A program made the translations under genes and the position numbers. From a virus, in IMG/VR virus record IMGVR_UViG_3300033153_003999, positions 1 to 63,536 of that record: DNA of 63,536 nucleotides. One strand, given 5' to 3'. The notes under the pieces were generated by a model, which searched no databases, had not been told where the DNA came from, and saw only the letters and a program-made list of their open reading frames with translations. Positions 24,170-33,431 of this stretch are shown here, piece by piece; within the stretch, counting starts at the first letter, position 1, and each line of letters opens with the position of its first letter.

Positions 24170-24708
24170 CAGCTACATTCAAAGACATTATTGGTTATGA
24201 GGGATTTTATCAAATTTCAGATACTGGTTTTGTAAAATCGGTTAAGAGAATTGATTGCAGGGGCAGAAAGGTTGGTGGAAATATATTAAAGGCTGGAAAT
24301 AAAACTCAAAACGGTAGAACTGTATCTACCCATGTATCTTTAGCTAAGGACAGGAAGAATAAAATAGCTAAAGTTCATAGACTTGTTGCTAATGCTTTTT
24401 TAGGTGACAACAATGGATTGCTTGTACTGCATAAAGATGGTGACGCAACAAACAACGATATAAATAATTTATATTATGGTTCTCATAAGGATAATGGTGA
24501 AGATGCAAAAAGGCATGGTTCAACACTTAGAGGAGAGAAACAGCATTTTGCGATTTTAACCGAAAAACAAGTATTAGAAATATTAAAATCAAACCATAAA
24601 TATGGAACCGGAATAAAGCTGGCAAGGAAATTTAATGTTAGTCAATCAACCATATCCTCCATCCGTAAAGGCAGGAATTGGGGGTGGATAAATGCCTGTC
24701 TCGTTTGA
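24166..24708 (+). CDS. HNH homing endonuclease (NUMOD4)
   Basis: A 180-residue protein starting with GTG in the overlap with the tail gene. N-terminal NUMOD4 (FKDIIGYEGFYQISDTGFVK), HNH core (VHRLVANAFL, LHKDGDATNNDINNLYYGSH) and a C-terminal helix-turn-helix (GIKLARKFNVSQSTISSIRK). These free-standing endonucleases cut alleles lacking them. It is markedly more AT-rich than its neighbours and fits exactly between two structural genes with 4- and 17-base overlaps. Confidence 0.9.
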   Translation: MTATFKDIIGYEGFYQISDTGFVKSVKRIDCRGRKVGGNILKAGNKTQNGRTVSTHVSLAKDRKNKIAKVHRLVANAFLGDNNGLLVLHKDGDATNNDINNLYYGSHKDNGEDAKRHGSTLRGEKQHFAILTEKQVLEILKSNHKYGTGIKLARKFNVSQSTISSIRKGRNWGWINACLV

Positions 24709-25951
24709 CGGTGAAAATTTAATCATTACGCTTGAAGCAGGCGTAACAACTCTTGATGCCGAGAACGGGCTTTACGTGGCGTGGAAAAATTGGCAGCTTG
24801 CCGGGAACATGCGGTATCCGCAAGCCTTCCGCACTATTGGTGGTGATAGCCTGACTCCAGGCGTTGATGCCGGCGCTTATTTCTTTATTCAGAATGACCT
24901 TGGATGGAGGATCAAGCCGCCAGAAGAAGATATAGCTATTCTTCTTACTGGAAACTTGTCTCCAGAAGATTCATCACTGCCAATATTGATACCGACAACT
25001 GGCGCATTTACTGTGCTTGTTCAAGGTATACAGCCGATTACGCAGAACATCGATACCATTAAGACCACGCTGGAACTGGCCTCACTTAATGGTCAGGTCA
25101 TATACGACGAAGTGAACGGCGTACCGATTACCAGCGATCTGGCCGGCACCTATCTTGAGCCCGTCGCCAATATTACCGACGCCGTTACTGTGCTCGAAGC
25201 CCAGAATTTCGACACGATCAGGATCAAGGGAAGCGCTGGCTTCGATGCCACGAAGTCGCTCGATAACTACAAACTGATTGGCGATAACCAGTCTCAGACA
25301 GTTATTACCTTTACAAGTGCTGATACAGGCGATATGTCGGTTGAGGACGCCTGTATTCAGGGGTCAATGAGTGGTGCCCTGTTTGCCCACCATTGCGCTG
25401 TCAACGGCGTCACGGGCGTGGGCTGTACGACAAACATAAGCACATTTAAGGACGTGGTTTTCCTCGGAGATCTAACGCTCAGAGCCGACAACGATCAAGA
25501 TATTCATCTGCTTAGTACCGATAGTGGTGTTGCCGGCGTGACCACTTTCAGTCTTGACGTAAATGGAACGTCTGGAGATTTGATCGTGCATCATCACAAG
25601 GGCGGCATAAAGCTGCTCAACATCACGACGGCGATCAACGTCACCATCGATGGCACAGGTACGCATGTGACAATCGACGCCAGTTGTACGGCGACAGCAT
25701 CAAATATTGTAATACGCGGAGCGACCAAGATTACGAACAATTCATCAATAGAAGTTGTTGACCAGACAAGATTCACTACCCTGGAAAAACTGTTAAGAAA
25801 CAAGACTGTCACCGATCCAGTGACGGGCATTATGACTGTCTATGACGATGACGGTACGACCGTGCTCTACACTGCCAATATCTACGAGAACGTGGGCGGT
25901 ACAACGCCGTATCAGGGTAATGCCGTTAATCGCAGAGACAGGCTGGGCTAA
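24692..25951 (+). CDS. Virion protein, probable tail or fibre component
   Basis: A 419-residue protein. MPVSFDGENLIITLEAGVTT at the start is beta-like, the centre forms a repetitive beta-helix pattern (SVEDACIQGSMSGALFAHHC), and the end (TVYDDDGTTVLYTANIYENV) resembles the C terminus of phage tail-associated proteins. No enzymatic motif. Confidence 0.6.
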   Translation: MPVSFDGENLIITLEAGVTTLDAENGLYVAWKNWQLAGNMRYPQAFRTIGGDSLTPGVDAGAYFFIQNDLGWRIKPPEEDIAILLTGNLSPEDSSLPILIPTTGAFTVLVQGIQPITQNIDTIKTTLELASLNGQVIYDEVNGVPITSDLAGTYLEPVANITDAVTVLEAQNFDTIRIKGSAGFDATKSLDNYKLIGDNQSQTVITFTSADTGDMSVEDACIQGSMSGALFAHHCAVNGVTGVGCTTNISTFKDVVFLGDLTLRADNDQDIHLLSTDSGVAGVTTFSLDVNGTSGDLIVHHHKGGIKLLNITTAINVTIDGTGTHVTIDASCTATASNIVIRGATKITNNSSIEVVDQTRFTTLEKLLRNKTVTDPVTGIMTVYDDDGTTVLYTANIYENVGGTTPYQGNAVNRRDRLG

Positions 25952-26448
25952 TGCTGACCACCAGGGGTCTTGGCCCCAGCTCAGCCCTGTGTACGTTTGG
26001 TCTCGGCCCCTACGTGGTGATAGCGGTCGAAGTCGAGGATGTGGCCGGTGTTGGTGGTGGCAAAGCCCAGTTTGAGGTCGCTGCACACAAGATTTGGATC
26101 AGAAAAAAGAAGGGGCCACCCACTTTCCGGGCGAAGGACGTATTTGTGCCTGTGGAGCGCGCTCCTGTCCCGGATAAGGTGCTGTTACGGATCGAAGGTG
26201 AAGAGTACGCGATCCTCGAGGGCAAGCCTCCTACGGCGTTTCAGGCGCTTAAACTGCTACCCAAGGCCGAGCTGGAAAAGCGGATAGACATGGCCAGGAA
26301 AGAGCTGGCGGTCGGCAGGAAGGCAGCACGCAAGGCGCTGGTGACGAGAGCGATCAAAGAGATCCGCGCAGCCGAGAGGTTGAGGCGCGAGCTTTTTGCC
26401 GATGATGAAGAATTTTTACTACTGGTGATGATGGCCGATGACGATTAG
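25951..26448 (+). CDS. Unknown protein
   Basis: A 165-residue protein: a hydrophobic Gly-rich N terminus (LGPSSALCTFGLGPYVVIAV) and a basic helical C terminus ending in acidic residues. TAATG overlap upstream. Minor virion protein or chaperone possible. Confidence 0.6.
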   Translation: MLTTRGLGPSSALCTFGLGPYVVIAVEVEDVAGVGGGKAQFEVAAHKIWIRKKKGPPTFRAKDVFVPVERAPVPDKVLLRIEGEEYAILEGKPPTAFQALKLLPKAELEKRIDMARKELAVGRKAARKALVTRAIKEIRAAERLRRELFADDEEFLLLVMMADDD

Positions 26449-26656
26449 AAAAGCAGACGATCAGGTATTACGGGCATTGACCCAGGTAGATTCTCATATC
26501 GTGGAGTGGCTCCAGAAGTCACTCAACGATACCAGAATTGAAAATGACAACCAGCTTGATGAAGCTCTCTTGCGACAGGTCCAAGGCTCGGCGCAGACCC
26601 TTCAAGAGCTGTTGGACAAGATAGAGAAATCGAAAGAATTAGTGCATAGGCACTAG
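26438..26656 (+). CDS. Small helical protein
   Basis: A 72-residue, fully helical, charged protein with coiled-coil character (ALLRQVQGSAQTLQELLDKI). Overlaps the previous gene by 11 bases. Possibly a virion assembly factor. Confidence 0.6.
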   Translation: MTIRKADDQVLRALTQVDSHIVEWLQKSLNDTRIENDNQLDEALLRQVQGSAQTLQELLDKIEKSKELVHRH

Positions 26657-26801
26657 CTGATTTTTTCCGACCAGATCCCGTATGCGTTACACGCATAACG
26701 GCACTGGCTGGATGAAAAGGCGGCCTTCGGGCTTTATAGCAACTCCCGTCTGGTAGACCCGCGAAAGCGACCCCCAACCGAGACGGCCTTGCGAGGTTAT
26801 T

Positions 26802-27887
26802 ATGGCAACTCCAAAAAACGTAAAGAAACAAGCGAAAGAAGCTGCAAAATTGCAGGAAGATCTAGTCAAGGCACGCACACCGGAGGCCAAAGCCGGTGGA
26901 GCCCCTGAAGAGATCGACAAACAGAAGGCCCAGACAGGCTCCGAACCTGCCCCCGGTGAAGAAACCGGAGGTAAGCCCGCGACTGATGCTGGTGCCATCG
27001 AAGGTGAAGGCGTCAAGTCCAAGGAAGCTGAAGGCAAATTGCCGGAAGCCACTCAAGAGGACTGGCGCAAACGCTACGAAGGCATGAAGCGTAAGTACGA
27101 TGATACTGTCCCCCCTCTGCGTGAGCAGGCGAAAACCCAGCAAGCTAGGTTGGATACGCTGGAAACTGAACTAAACCAGCTGCGTGACCAGATCACCGAC
27201 GCTGCCGCTACTCCAAGTGCTGACGAATCTCGGAAAGTCGAGGTCACTGAAGCTGATGTGGACGAGTACGGTCAGAAGTTGATTGACCTGATTACGCGTG
27301 TGTCTGGTGGCGCCCAGGATCCGACTACCGACCTGGCAAAGCAGGTTATCGACCTGAAATCACAACTTGAATCAGTGCAGCGGTCTTTCAGCACTATCGA
27401 AGAGACGGCCACGAAAACGACGAAGCAGGAGTTTTACGAAGGTCTTGACGGTATTTGCGCCAATTGGCGCGAGGTAAACCGTCATCCCGGATTCTTAAGC
27501 TGGCTTGAGGAAGAACACGCAGGTACCGGCGAAATCCGACACGTATTTCTGCAAAAGGCGTTTAGCGATGGTGACGTTAATCGTACTGCGAAATTCTTTA
27601 CCGATTGGCTGGAGTCGCGCGAACAGAGTCCCTCTGTCACCGCGGCTGATCTGGAAGAACATGTGCACCAGGACACTGCTGGCGCTGGGCAACCGGTTGT
27701 TGGCGACGAAGAAGAAGTAATGGCGCGCATTTGGTACACCGACGAGATAACGCAGTTCTATCGCGATAAGCAGTCGGGTCTGTACAAAAAAACCAAAGAA
27801 GGAAAAGCCGAGGCTAAGAGGATTGAAAAAGACATTCTCGCAGCTGGCGCACAAGGGCGTGTACGCGAGAGACGACACGCCTCATAA
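26802..27887 (+). CDS. Scaffolding protein
   Basis: A 361-residue, acidic, low-aromatic protein with a disordered Pro/Glu/Lys/Ala N terminus, a coiled coil (REQAKTQQARLDTLETELNQ), and a basic C terminus (GRVRERRH). Its composition and its place immediately before the major capsid gene fit a scaffold that organises capsid assembly and leaves before packaging. The 145 bases upstream hold the palindrome ATGCGTTACACGCAT. Confidence 0.75.
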   Translation: MATPKNVKKQAKEAAKLQEDLVKARTPEAKAGGAPEEIDKQKAQTGSEPAPGEETGGKPATDAGAIEGEGVKSKEAEGKLPEATQEDWRKRYEGMKRKYDDTVPPLREQAKTQQARLDTLETELNQLRDQITDAAATPSADESRKVEVTEADVDEYGQKLIDLITRVSGGAQDPTTDLAKQVIDLKSQLESVQRSFSTIEETATKTTKQEFYEGLDGICANWREVNRHPGFLSWLEEEHAGTGEIRHVFLQKAFSDGDVNRTAKFFTDWLESREQSPSVTAADLEEHVHQDTAGAGQPVVGDEEEVMARIWYTDEITQFYRDKQSGLYKKTKEGKAEAKRIEKDILAAGAQGRVRERRHAS

Positions 27888-27924
27888 AGACAGGCAGTTG
27901 CGGGACTAACCATGGAGAAATAAC

Positions 27925-28066
27925 ATGGCTGGTATTACTCGCAGTTCGGGTTACACAGACCTAAGCTCAGCCTCTTCTGGAAAATTTATTCCGGAAATTT
28001 GGGCGGGAAAACTTGTTGAGAAGTTTTATGACGCAACGGTTTTTGGGTCTATCGCCAACACTGACT
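27925..28066 (+). CDS. Major capsid protein, exon 1
   Basis: Encodes the first 47 codons plus one base (MAGITRSSGYTDLSS to IANTD). The continuous frame stops at a TAG a few codons later inside the intron. Joining after T28066 to A28939 gives TAC, restoring IANTDYEGEI, the usual sequence of this capsid family. Confidence 0.9.
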
Positions 28067-28938
28067 TACCTAAATAGGTCACTTGAGGAGAAATCCTCTC
28101 GATTAAATTAGGTGAATTGCGGGAACCCTGAAATGGGAATCCGCAGCCAAGCCTTGAAAGAGGAAGGTTCAACGACTAATGTAATGGAATAAATACTCCA
28201 AGCCATGAGGTTGTTATGGAGCAAAGAAAGAAGGCGTTGCTAATCGCTTTAGTAATTGGTGATGGTTATATCCATATAGATAAACGCAGACCTAACGCAA
28301 AAAAGTTAGCTCTAAAATTATGTCACACAGCAAAACAAAGGGCATACCTTGAGCATAAGGTGTCCCTGCTACATTCTTTATTGGGTGGCAAAAAACCATC
28401 TATTGTTGATTGTAGGCATGTGTGGCCTGATGGCAGTTGGTATAACCAAGTAAGGGCTGAAAAGTCTCATAGGTATTTTAGGGTTCTTCGGAAATGGATG
28501 TATCCAGATAAATACAAACCAAGGATGCTTAAATATCTGACACCAGAAGCACTAGCAATATGGTATATGGATGATGGTTCAATTGTTGCGAACAACAAAT
28601 ACCTTGACGGTACCTGCAGTTCGGCAAGAACTAATATTCACTTGTGTTGCACTAAAGAAATCGCTGAGAATGTTTGTAAATATTTTAAAGATACATGGAG
28701 TATAAAATTTACAACATTTAAAGATAATGGGACTTACTCTATAAGATGTTTTCACAAAGAGGGTAAGAAATTCCATGAGATAGTGCATCCGTTTGTCATA
28801 CCAAGCATGTCTTATAAACAAAGATTCTATTACAACAAGAGCGCCTAACCCCATTATTGGGTGATGAGATAGTCTGAGCTTGCGGGAATTAAAACCGCAA
28901 GAACGTAAAGATAAAAAACTTTACGGATAACAAGACTG
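28067..28938 (+). ncRNA. Group I intron in the major capsid gene
   Basis: An 872-base intron. P1: exon UGACU pairs with intron GGUCA with the U.G at the splice site. P2: GAGGA/TCCTC at 28085-28098. P4-P5 lie around 28119-28145. P7: GACTA (28174-28178) with TAGTC (28870-28874). P9 hairpins: 28879-28901 and 28904-28925. The terminal G is 28938. A LAGLIDADG gene fills the P8 loop. Splicing restores a 310-residue capsid protein. Confidence 0.88.
28216..28848 (+). CDS. LAGLIDADG homing endonuclease in intron
   Basis: A 210-residue, single-chain enzyme with two dodecapeptide motifs: LLIALVIGDGYI (residues about 8-19) and LAIWYMDDGSI (about 113-123), each ending in the catalytic acidic residue. It cuts the intronless capsid gene and so spreads the intron; it may also act as a maturase. 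AT-rich compared with the exons. No strong ribosome-binding site (TGAGGTTGTT). Confidence 0.9.
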   Translation: MEQRKKALLIALVIGDGYIHIDKRRPNAKKLALKLCHTAKQRAYLEHKVSLLHSLLGGKKPSIVDCRHVWPDGSWYNQVRAEKSHRYFRVLRKWMYPDKYKPRMLKYLTPEALAIWYMDDGSIVANNKYLDGTCSSARTNIHLCCTKEIAENVCKYFKDTWSIKFTTFKDNGTYSIRCFHKEGKKFHEIVHPFVIPSMSYKQRFYYNKSA

Positions 28939-29729
28939 ACGAAGGTGAAATCCGTAACATGGGCGACAACGTGGTGATTCGCACCACACCTACGATCACG
29001 ATTCGTGATTACACTATCGGTGGCACTTTGAACTACGAAGAGCCAACCAACCCAGCAGTCGAACTGCCTATCGATACAGGCAAGTACTTTGCCTTCCGCG
29101 TTGATAACGTGGACGAGATGCAGGCCGACATTGACATCATGGATGATTGGGCTGGTGATGCCGGTGAACAGATGAAGATCGCCGTAGACCTGGATGTACT
29201 TGCAGGTATCTACTCCGATGTTCATGCGGAAAATAAAGGCTTAACCGCTGGTCGCAAGTCCAGCAGCTACAACCTTGGCACAACCGGTTCTCCTGTTTCG
29301 CTGAACAAGGCCAACGTCCTCGATTACATCGTGGATATGGGCTCTGTTCTCGACGAGCAGAACGTGCCGGAAAGTGGCCGCTGGTTGGTGCTGCCGGCTT
29401 GGGTTTGCGGAATGATTAAGCAGTCTGACATCAAGGACGCAAGTCTTTCCGGTGACAGCACTTCTATTCTCCGTAACGGCCGTATTGGCATGGTTGATCG
29501 CTTCATGATCTACATGTCCAACAACATTGCGACGACCAGTGATGGAGGTACTGTTTACAACATTATCGCCGGTCACAAGGCTGGTCTGACCTTTGCTGCA
29601 CAGATGACCAAGATGGAAACATTGCCGAACCCGAACTCGTTCGGTCAGTTGATCCGTGGTCTGAACGTTTACGGTTTTAAAGTCGTAGAGGGAAAATACC
29701 TCACTCACCTCTATGCAAAAAAGGGCTGA
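28939..29729 (+). CDS. Major capsid protein, exon 2
   Basis: Continues from exon 1 as Y48, then EGEIRNMGDNVVIRTTPTIT, to the end AKKG, for a 310-residue spliced product (142 + 791 bases = 311 codons). The sequence resembles a P22-like or HK97-fold coat group with IRDYTIGGTLNYE, and DWAGDAGEQMKIAVDLDVLA. It builds the icosahedral shell. An internal ATG gives the 256-residue fragment if splicing is ignored. Confidence 0.9.
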
Positions 29730-29749
29730 GTTAGGGTAAAATCCTGACC

Positions 29750-30295
29750 GTGAAAACGTGCAGTATATGTAAGAAAGTTCTTCCTCCCGCAGATTTTTGC
29801 GGGGGGAAGAGTTCTTATTCTTGTAAACCTTGCATGAAGACATACAAGCGTAAGAATCATTTGGCTAATAGAGAAAAGCGGAACGCTCAATCGAAAGCTA
29901 GCCATCAGCGCCGGATGCAAAATCCTGAGTATCGGGCCAAGCACAATGGTGCCAACAGCACAAAACAGTTTTTATCTTGGTACCACCGCAACAAAGATAA
30001 GGCCAGGGCCATTCGCGACCGTTATCGCGCCAAACCAGAAACGAAGATTATGCGCGCAGCGCATACTCGAAATCGGCAAGCGCAACTGATAAGCGCCCAA
30101 CCAAAATGGGCCAATACCAAATACATAGCTTTATTTTATAGGTTCGCAAAACTTGAGCAGGAACGTACAGGAAAGAAGGTTGAAGTAGATCATATCGTTC
30201 CTCTACAGCATTCAAGGGTTTGTGGATTACATTGTGAACACAACCTGCAATTACTAACGGCGCGAGCCAATAAAATAAAGAACAATACTTTTTAG
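29750..30295 (+). CDS. HNH endonuclease downstream of capsid gene
   Basis: A 181-residue protein starting with GTG. N-terminal zinc ribbon (CSICKKVLPP, CKPCMKTYKRK), then a basic helix, and HNH core VEVDHIVPLQHSRVCGLHCE with HNLQLLTARANKIKN. Probably a free-standing homing endonuclease. It is followed directly by a terminator. Confidence 0.88.
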   Translation: MKTCSICKKVLPPADFCGGKSSYSCKPCMKTYKRKNHLANREKRNAQSKASHQRRMQNPEYRAKHNGANSTKQFLSWYHRNKDKARAIRDRYRAKPETKIMRAAHTRNRQAQLISAQPKWANTKYIALFYRFAKLEQERTGKKVEVDHIVPLQHSRVCGLHCEHNLQLLTARANKIKNNTF

Positions 30296-30296
30296 G

Positions 30297-30318
30297 CGGC
30301 TCCGTAGGGGCTTTTTTT
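30297..30318 (+). terminator. Intrinsic terminator after HNH gene
   Basis: GGCTCC, GTA, GGGGCT forms a six-pair stem with two G.U pairs, followed by seven T residues. It separates capsid and adaptor transcripts. Confidence 0.7.
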
Positions 30319-30344
30319 ATATCAACACAATAGAGGAGACAGAA

Positions 30345-30695
30345 ATGGCTCTAAGAAAACCTGAAGAAATGCCGGAGAAGACACCTTATTTGAAAGGGCC
30401 GGATGGTTATGTCTATGCGTGGACGGATTCGCTTGCAAAGCGTACTGACATGACGCCATGCCATGACGTGCCGGCATCACAAAACCCGAACCAGGAAGCG
30501 CCGGAAGCGCCAGTCGCAAAGAACAATATCAAGATGATGCGGAAAGACGATCTGATTGAATTTATGGCGGCTACCTATGATTTCAAACTGGATCCTGAAA
30601 ACAATTTGAACACGCTGCGACATCAGGCGCGTCAGATTGTTGACCAGCACAAGGAAGCAGCTGCCGCACTTACGGCAGGTAACGGAGAGGATTAA
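30345..30695 (+). CDS. Unknown protein, head-associated
   Basis: A 116-residue protein with AGAGGAGACAGAA upstream. YLKGPDGYVYAWTDSLAKR at the start and a helical C terminus resembling a SAP-like or small four-helix unit (KDDLIEFMAATYDFKLDPE). Its position after the capsid gene is where many phages encode a minor head protein. Confidence 0.6.
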   Translation: MALRKPEEMPEKTPYLKGPDGYVYAWTDSLAKRTDMTPCHDVPASQNPNQEAPEAPVAKNNIKMMRKDDLIEFMAATYDFKLDPENNLNTLRHQARQIVDQHKEAAAALTAGNGED

Positions 30696-31364
30696 ATGAC
30701 GACAGCATCGGAAGTTATTATCCAGGTACAAGAAGAGCTGAACGATGATGACAAGGTCACGTGGGATGACGCGGACATGCTCCGCTACATCAACGCGGCT
30801 CAGCTCCAAGTCGTGCTTGTGCGCCCCGATGCGAACTCTGTTATCGAGAATGTGACACTGACCCCTGGCAACACAAGGCACTCGCTCGCCAGCGGTCAGT
30901 TACGCTTGCTTGATGTAATCCGAAACATGGGCGCAGACGGGCTCACGCCCGGGCGCCCCATCCGAATGGTGGATCGTGCCAGTCACGACCTGTTTAATCG
31001 TAATTGGCACTCGGCTGTGGGTAAGACTGTCATCCGTGAGGTCATGTATAACGAGAAGGTGCCAGCCTATTTTTATACAGATCCGGCTGCACACGCGATA
31101 ACGGCAGTCACCATCGAGGTAGCTGCATCGAAAGCGCCAACAGATGTGGCCGATGTCGATGCCGGCGTGCTTGGCATTGCCGATATTTATCAGCAACCCG
31201 TTCGTCAGTATATGCTGCACATGGCCTTCGCAAAGGAAGTCGAATCAAGAACGAGCGTGGCAAGATCACGCGGCTACTTACAGGATTTCTACAACAGCCT
31301 TGGCATCAAGACCAAGGTTGACGCCATGTACTCACCCAGTAAAGAGGTAAAGCCGAATGTCTAA
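30696..31364 (+). CDS. Head-tail adaptor-like protein
   Basis: A 222-residue protein: EVIIQVQEELNDDDKVTWDD, MLRYINAAQLQVVLVRPDA and RQYMLHMAFAKEVESRTSVA follow the helical pattern of podovirus adaptor proteins (DUF6682-like) that attach below the portal. Followed by a paralogous-looking gene with seven-base overlap. Confidence 0.65.
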   Translation: MTTASEVIIQVQEELNDDDKVTWDDADMLRYINAAQLQVVLVRPDANSVIENVTLTPGNTRHSLASGQLRLLDVIRNMGADGLTPGRPIRMVDRASHDLFNRNWHSAVGKTVIREVMYNEKVPAYFYTDPAAHAITAVTIEVAASKAPTDVADVDAGVLGIADIYQQPVRQYMLHMAFAKEVESRTSVARSRGYLQDFYNSLGIKTKVDAMYSPSKEVKPNV

Positions 31365-32016
31365 AAACTGGGAAGATTATCTGCCAGAGGTGTTGATCGA
31401 GGCCGACGGCTGCCCTGAACAGGTGGCAATCAACGCCGTCCGCAATGCTGCAATTGAGTTCTGCACCATGAGCGAGAGCTGGCGTGCAGAGCTGGATCCA
31501 CTCAATATTGCTGTCGATGAAGCCGAGTATCCGCTCGATATTCCTTCTGGGTCGCAGGTTATTATCTTGCGCTGGGGCAGGTTGATCGATGCCAATGGCG
31601 GCAAATCCAAGTTAACGACTACCGACGAGGATATGCTCGACGCCAGTGAAGGCCGGCTAGTCTGGCGCACGCTGACCGGCACAGTGGAGTGGATTTATAT
31701 GATCGACGAGTCCACGGCCAGAATTGTGCGGATACCGGAGACGGCTGTTACCAACGGCTTGATTGTAGGCGTTACGCTTGCGCCGACGCGCGATAGCTAT
31801 GAAGGCCCGGACTATCTCTATAACAAATGGGTGGAGGAGATCGCGCACGGCGCCAAGATGCGGCTCCTAAACATGAAAACGCGTGACTGGTATAACGCGC
31901 CTGCAGCTGCACAGTGCAAGACCGCGTTTTATCGTGGAGTGAATCGGGCCAAGATTCGCGCCAGTCGTAATAGCACGAAAGGCAGACGTCAAGCTGCCAT
32001 GAGGCCTATCGCATGA
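31357..32016 (+). CDS. Head-tail adaptor or stopper-like protein
   Basis: A 219-residue protein: NWEDYLPEVLIEADGCPEQV, AAIEFCTMSESWRAEL and a C-terminal KWVEEIAHGAKMRLLNMKT block. This pattern is common in phages next to the first adaptor and suggests a tail-tube-entry or stopper role. Basic C terminus. No enzymatic motif. Confidence 0.65.
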   Translation: MSKNWEDYLPEVLIEADGCPEQVAINAVRNAAIEFCTMSESWRAELDPLNIAVDEAEYPLDIPSGSQVIILRWGRLIDANGGKSKLTTTDEDMLDASEGRLVWRTLTGTVEWIYMIDESTARIVRIPETAVTNGLIVGVTLAPTRDSYEGPDYLYNKWVEEIAHGAKMRLLNMKTRDWYNAPAAAQCKTAFYRGVNRAKIRASRNSTKGRRQAAMRPIA

Positions 32017-32372
32017 GTGAAGTAATTGAGCTTGTACAGGGTGACGCGCTTCCGAGTCTCGAGCTTACTCTGAAAGATGCCAATACCGGCGATCCTTCTG
32101 ATCCTGATAGCTGGGATCCTATTGATCTGTCTGCCGGCACCACGACTGTTAACGTACTTTTCCGTGCGCGCAATAGCGATGTCCTTCTTTCCACGATGCC
32201 TTGCACCAAGGTTGGCGGCGGATCCACCGGCCAGTTGACAATGCCCTGGCCTGCCGGCGTACTGGATAATGATGTCGGTCGTTATGAAGGTCAGATCGAG
32301 ATCGATTTCGATGGTGATACGCAGACCGTTCCCGAGGAGCTTGAGTTTAAGATAATCGAAAGTTTTAACTAA
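32013..32372 (+). CDS. BppU-like Ig-fold baseplate or fibre adaptor
   Basis: A 119-residue beta protein (VIELVQGDALPSLELTLKDA, LSAGTTTVNVLFRARNSDVL, GRYEGQIEIDFDGDTQTVPE) resembling the N-terminal immunoglobulin-like domain of BppU-type baseplate proteins. Likely a virion surface adaptor. ATGA overlap upstream. Confidence 0.65.
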   Translation: MSEVIELVQGDALPSLELTLKDANTGDPSDPDSWDPIDLSAGTTTVNVLFRARNSDVLLSTMPCTKVGGGSTGQLTMPWPAGVLDNDVGRYEGQIEIDFDGDTQTVPEELEFKIIESFN

Positions 32373-32968
32373 TGATTTCAGCGTCCGCATCCTATGTTAG
32401 ACCAAGAGCGGTTGATGTAAACCAGGATCCGATTTCACCAAACAATTATAAGGCTGTTGTTAATTATCAGAAGCCACGGCCTGTCAACGTATCTCTGGCA
32501 CAAAACAGTCTGAATTATCGACTGATATTAAATTATGTGAATCCTGCATTTGAAGCGACTTATCGTAAGTTGTTTGCCGAAGTATATGCAGATTACGACA
32601 GCAGGCATCGTTCGTTTTCAGATGATGCGGTATTGCTAGAACAGGTTGCAAAAACCTTCACCAAAATTATTCAGGATTCGGTGGATCCTGTTGATACGCT
32701 GTATTTCAATTTAACCAGTTTTCCCGATGATTATGCCGGGGCATCTGACGCTATCGTATTCACGATAAGCTGGTTCCGGTCATTTGATGATTCGGTGGCA
32801 GGAGTCGATCAGATTGCAAAGAACTTCAACAAAGAACTGGACGACACAGTTACACCATCAGACGGTATAAGCAGCATGGTTCTGAGTGAATCCGGTGCCG
32901 GTGCCGTCAACGGTAGTTTTGTTAATCGCTTGCCAGTAAACGGAAGCAAGCAAGAGGTAATAATATGA
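32372..32968 (+). CDS. Virion protein, unknown
   Basis: A 198-residue protein with two similar Asn/Tyr-rich N-terminal strands (YKAVVNYQKPRPVNVSLAQ and LNYRLILNYVNP) and three DDSV or DDAV-like repeats later (FSDDAVLLEQVAKTF, SFDDSVAGVDQIAKNF, ELDDTVTPSDGI). The repeats suggest a fibrous or elongated protein in the tail. Confidence 0.6.
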   Translation: MISASASYVRPRAVDVNQDPISPNNYKAVVNYQKPRPVNVSLAQNSLNYRLILNYVNPAFEATYRKLFAEVYADYDSRHRSFSDDAVLLEQVAKTFTKIIQDSVDPVDTLYFNLTSFPDDYAGASDAIVFTISWFRSFDDSVAGVDQIAKNFNKELDDTVTPSDGISSMVLSESGAGAVNGSFVNRLPVNGSKQEVII

Positions 32969-33423
32969 GAAACAGATCAAAAGTAGTCGAGAGCGTTCGC
33001 ATGAAGGGTGCGCCCAGGATCCGGCTTTACGATCCTTATGGTGAACTGAAAGAGGACATTCTCGCCACAAACCTTGTCGTTACTGCCGGTAAGGCTTGGA
33101 TCGCGCAGCGCATCGATGACGATACAGACCCGGCAGACATGTCTCACATGGCGGTTGGTACCGGTACCACTTCTCCGGTGGTGGGTAATACCGCTCTCGA
33201 GACAGAGAGCGCGCGCGAGGCCCTAGATTCAACTGGCGTGGCTTCTGCCACCACGACATACACGGCTACGTTCGGGCCGGGAGTTGGAACAGGTGCTCTG
33301 ACTGAGGCCGGGATCTTTAATGATCCAAGTGCAGGAGAGATGCTTGCTCGCGTCACTTTCAGTGTCGTTAACAAAGGTGCCCTCGATACGATGGTCATTG
33401 ACTGGGATGTTTCCATTACTTAG
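32965..33423 (+). CDS. Tail fibre-associated protein
   Basis: A 152-residue protein with MSHMAVGTGTTSPVVGNTAL and LTEAGIFNDPSAGEMLARVT, VNKGALDTMVIDWDVSI. This sequence pattern occurs in phage tail fibre and baseplate modules from many phages. Structural; not an enzyme. Confidence 0.65.
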   Translation: MRNRSKVVESVRMKGAPRIRLYDPYGELKEDILATNLVVTAGKAWIAQRIDDDTDPADMSHMAVGTGTTSPVVGNTALETESAREALDSTGVASATTTYTATFGPGVGTGALTEAGIFNDPSAGEMLARVTFSVVNKGALDTMVIDWDVSIT

Positions 33424-33431
33424 GTGAAACC

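Noticed and set aside
32372-32968. DDSV/DDAV repeats as a separate tandem-repeat element
   Set aside because: The repeats are degenerate at DNA level and are better described as a feature of the protein.
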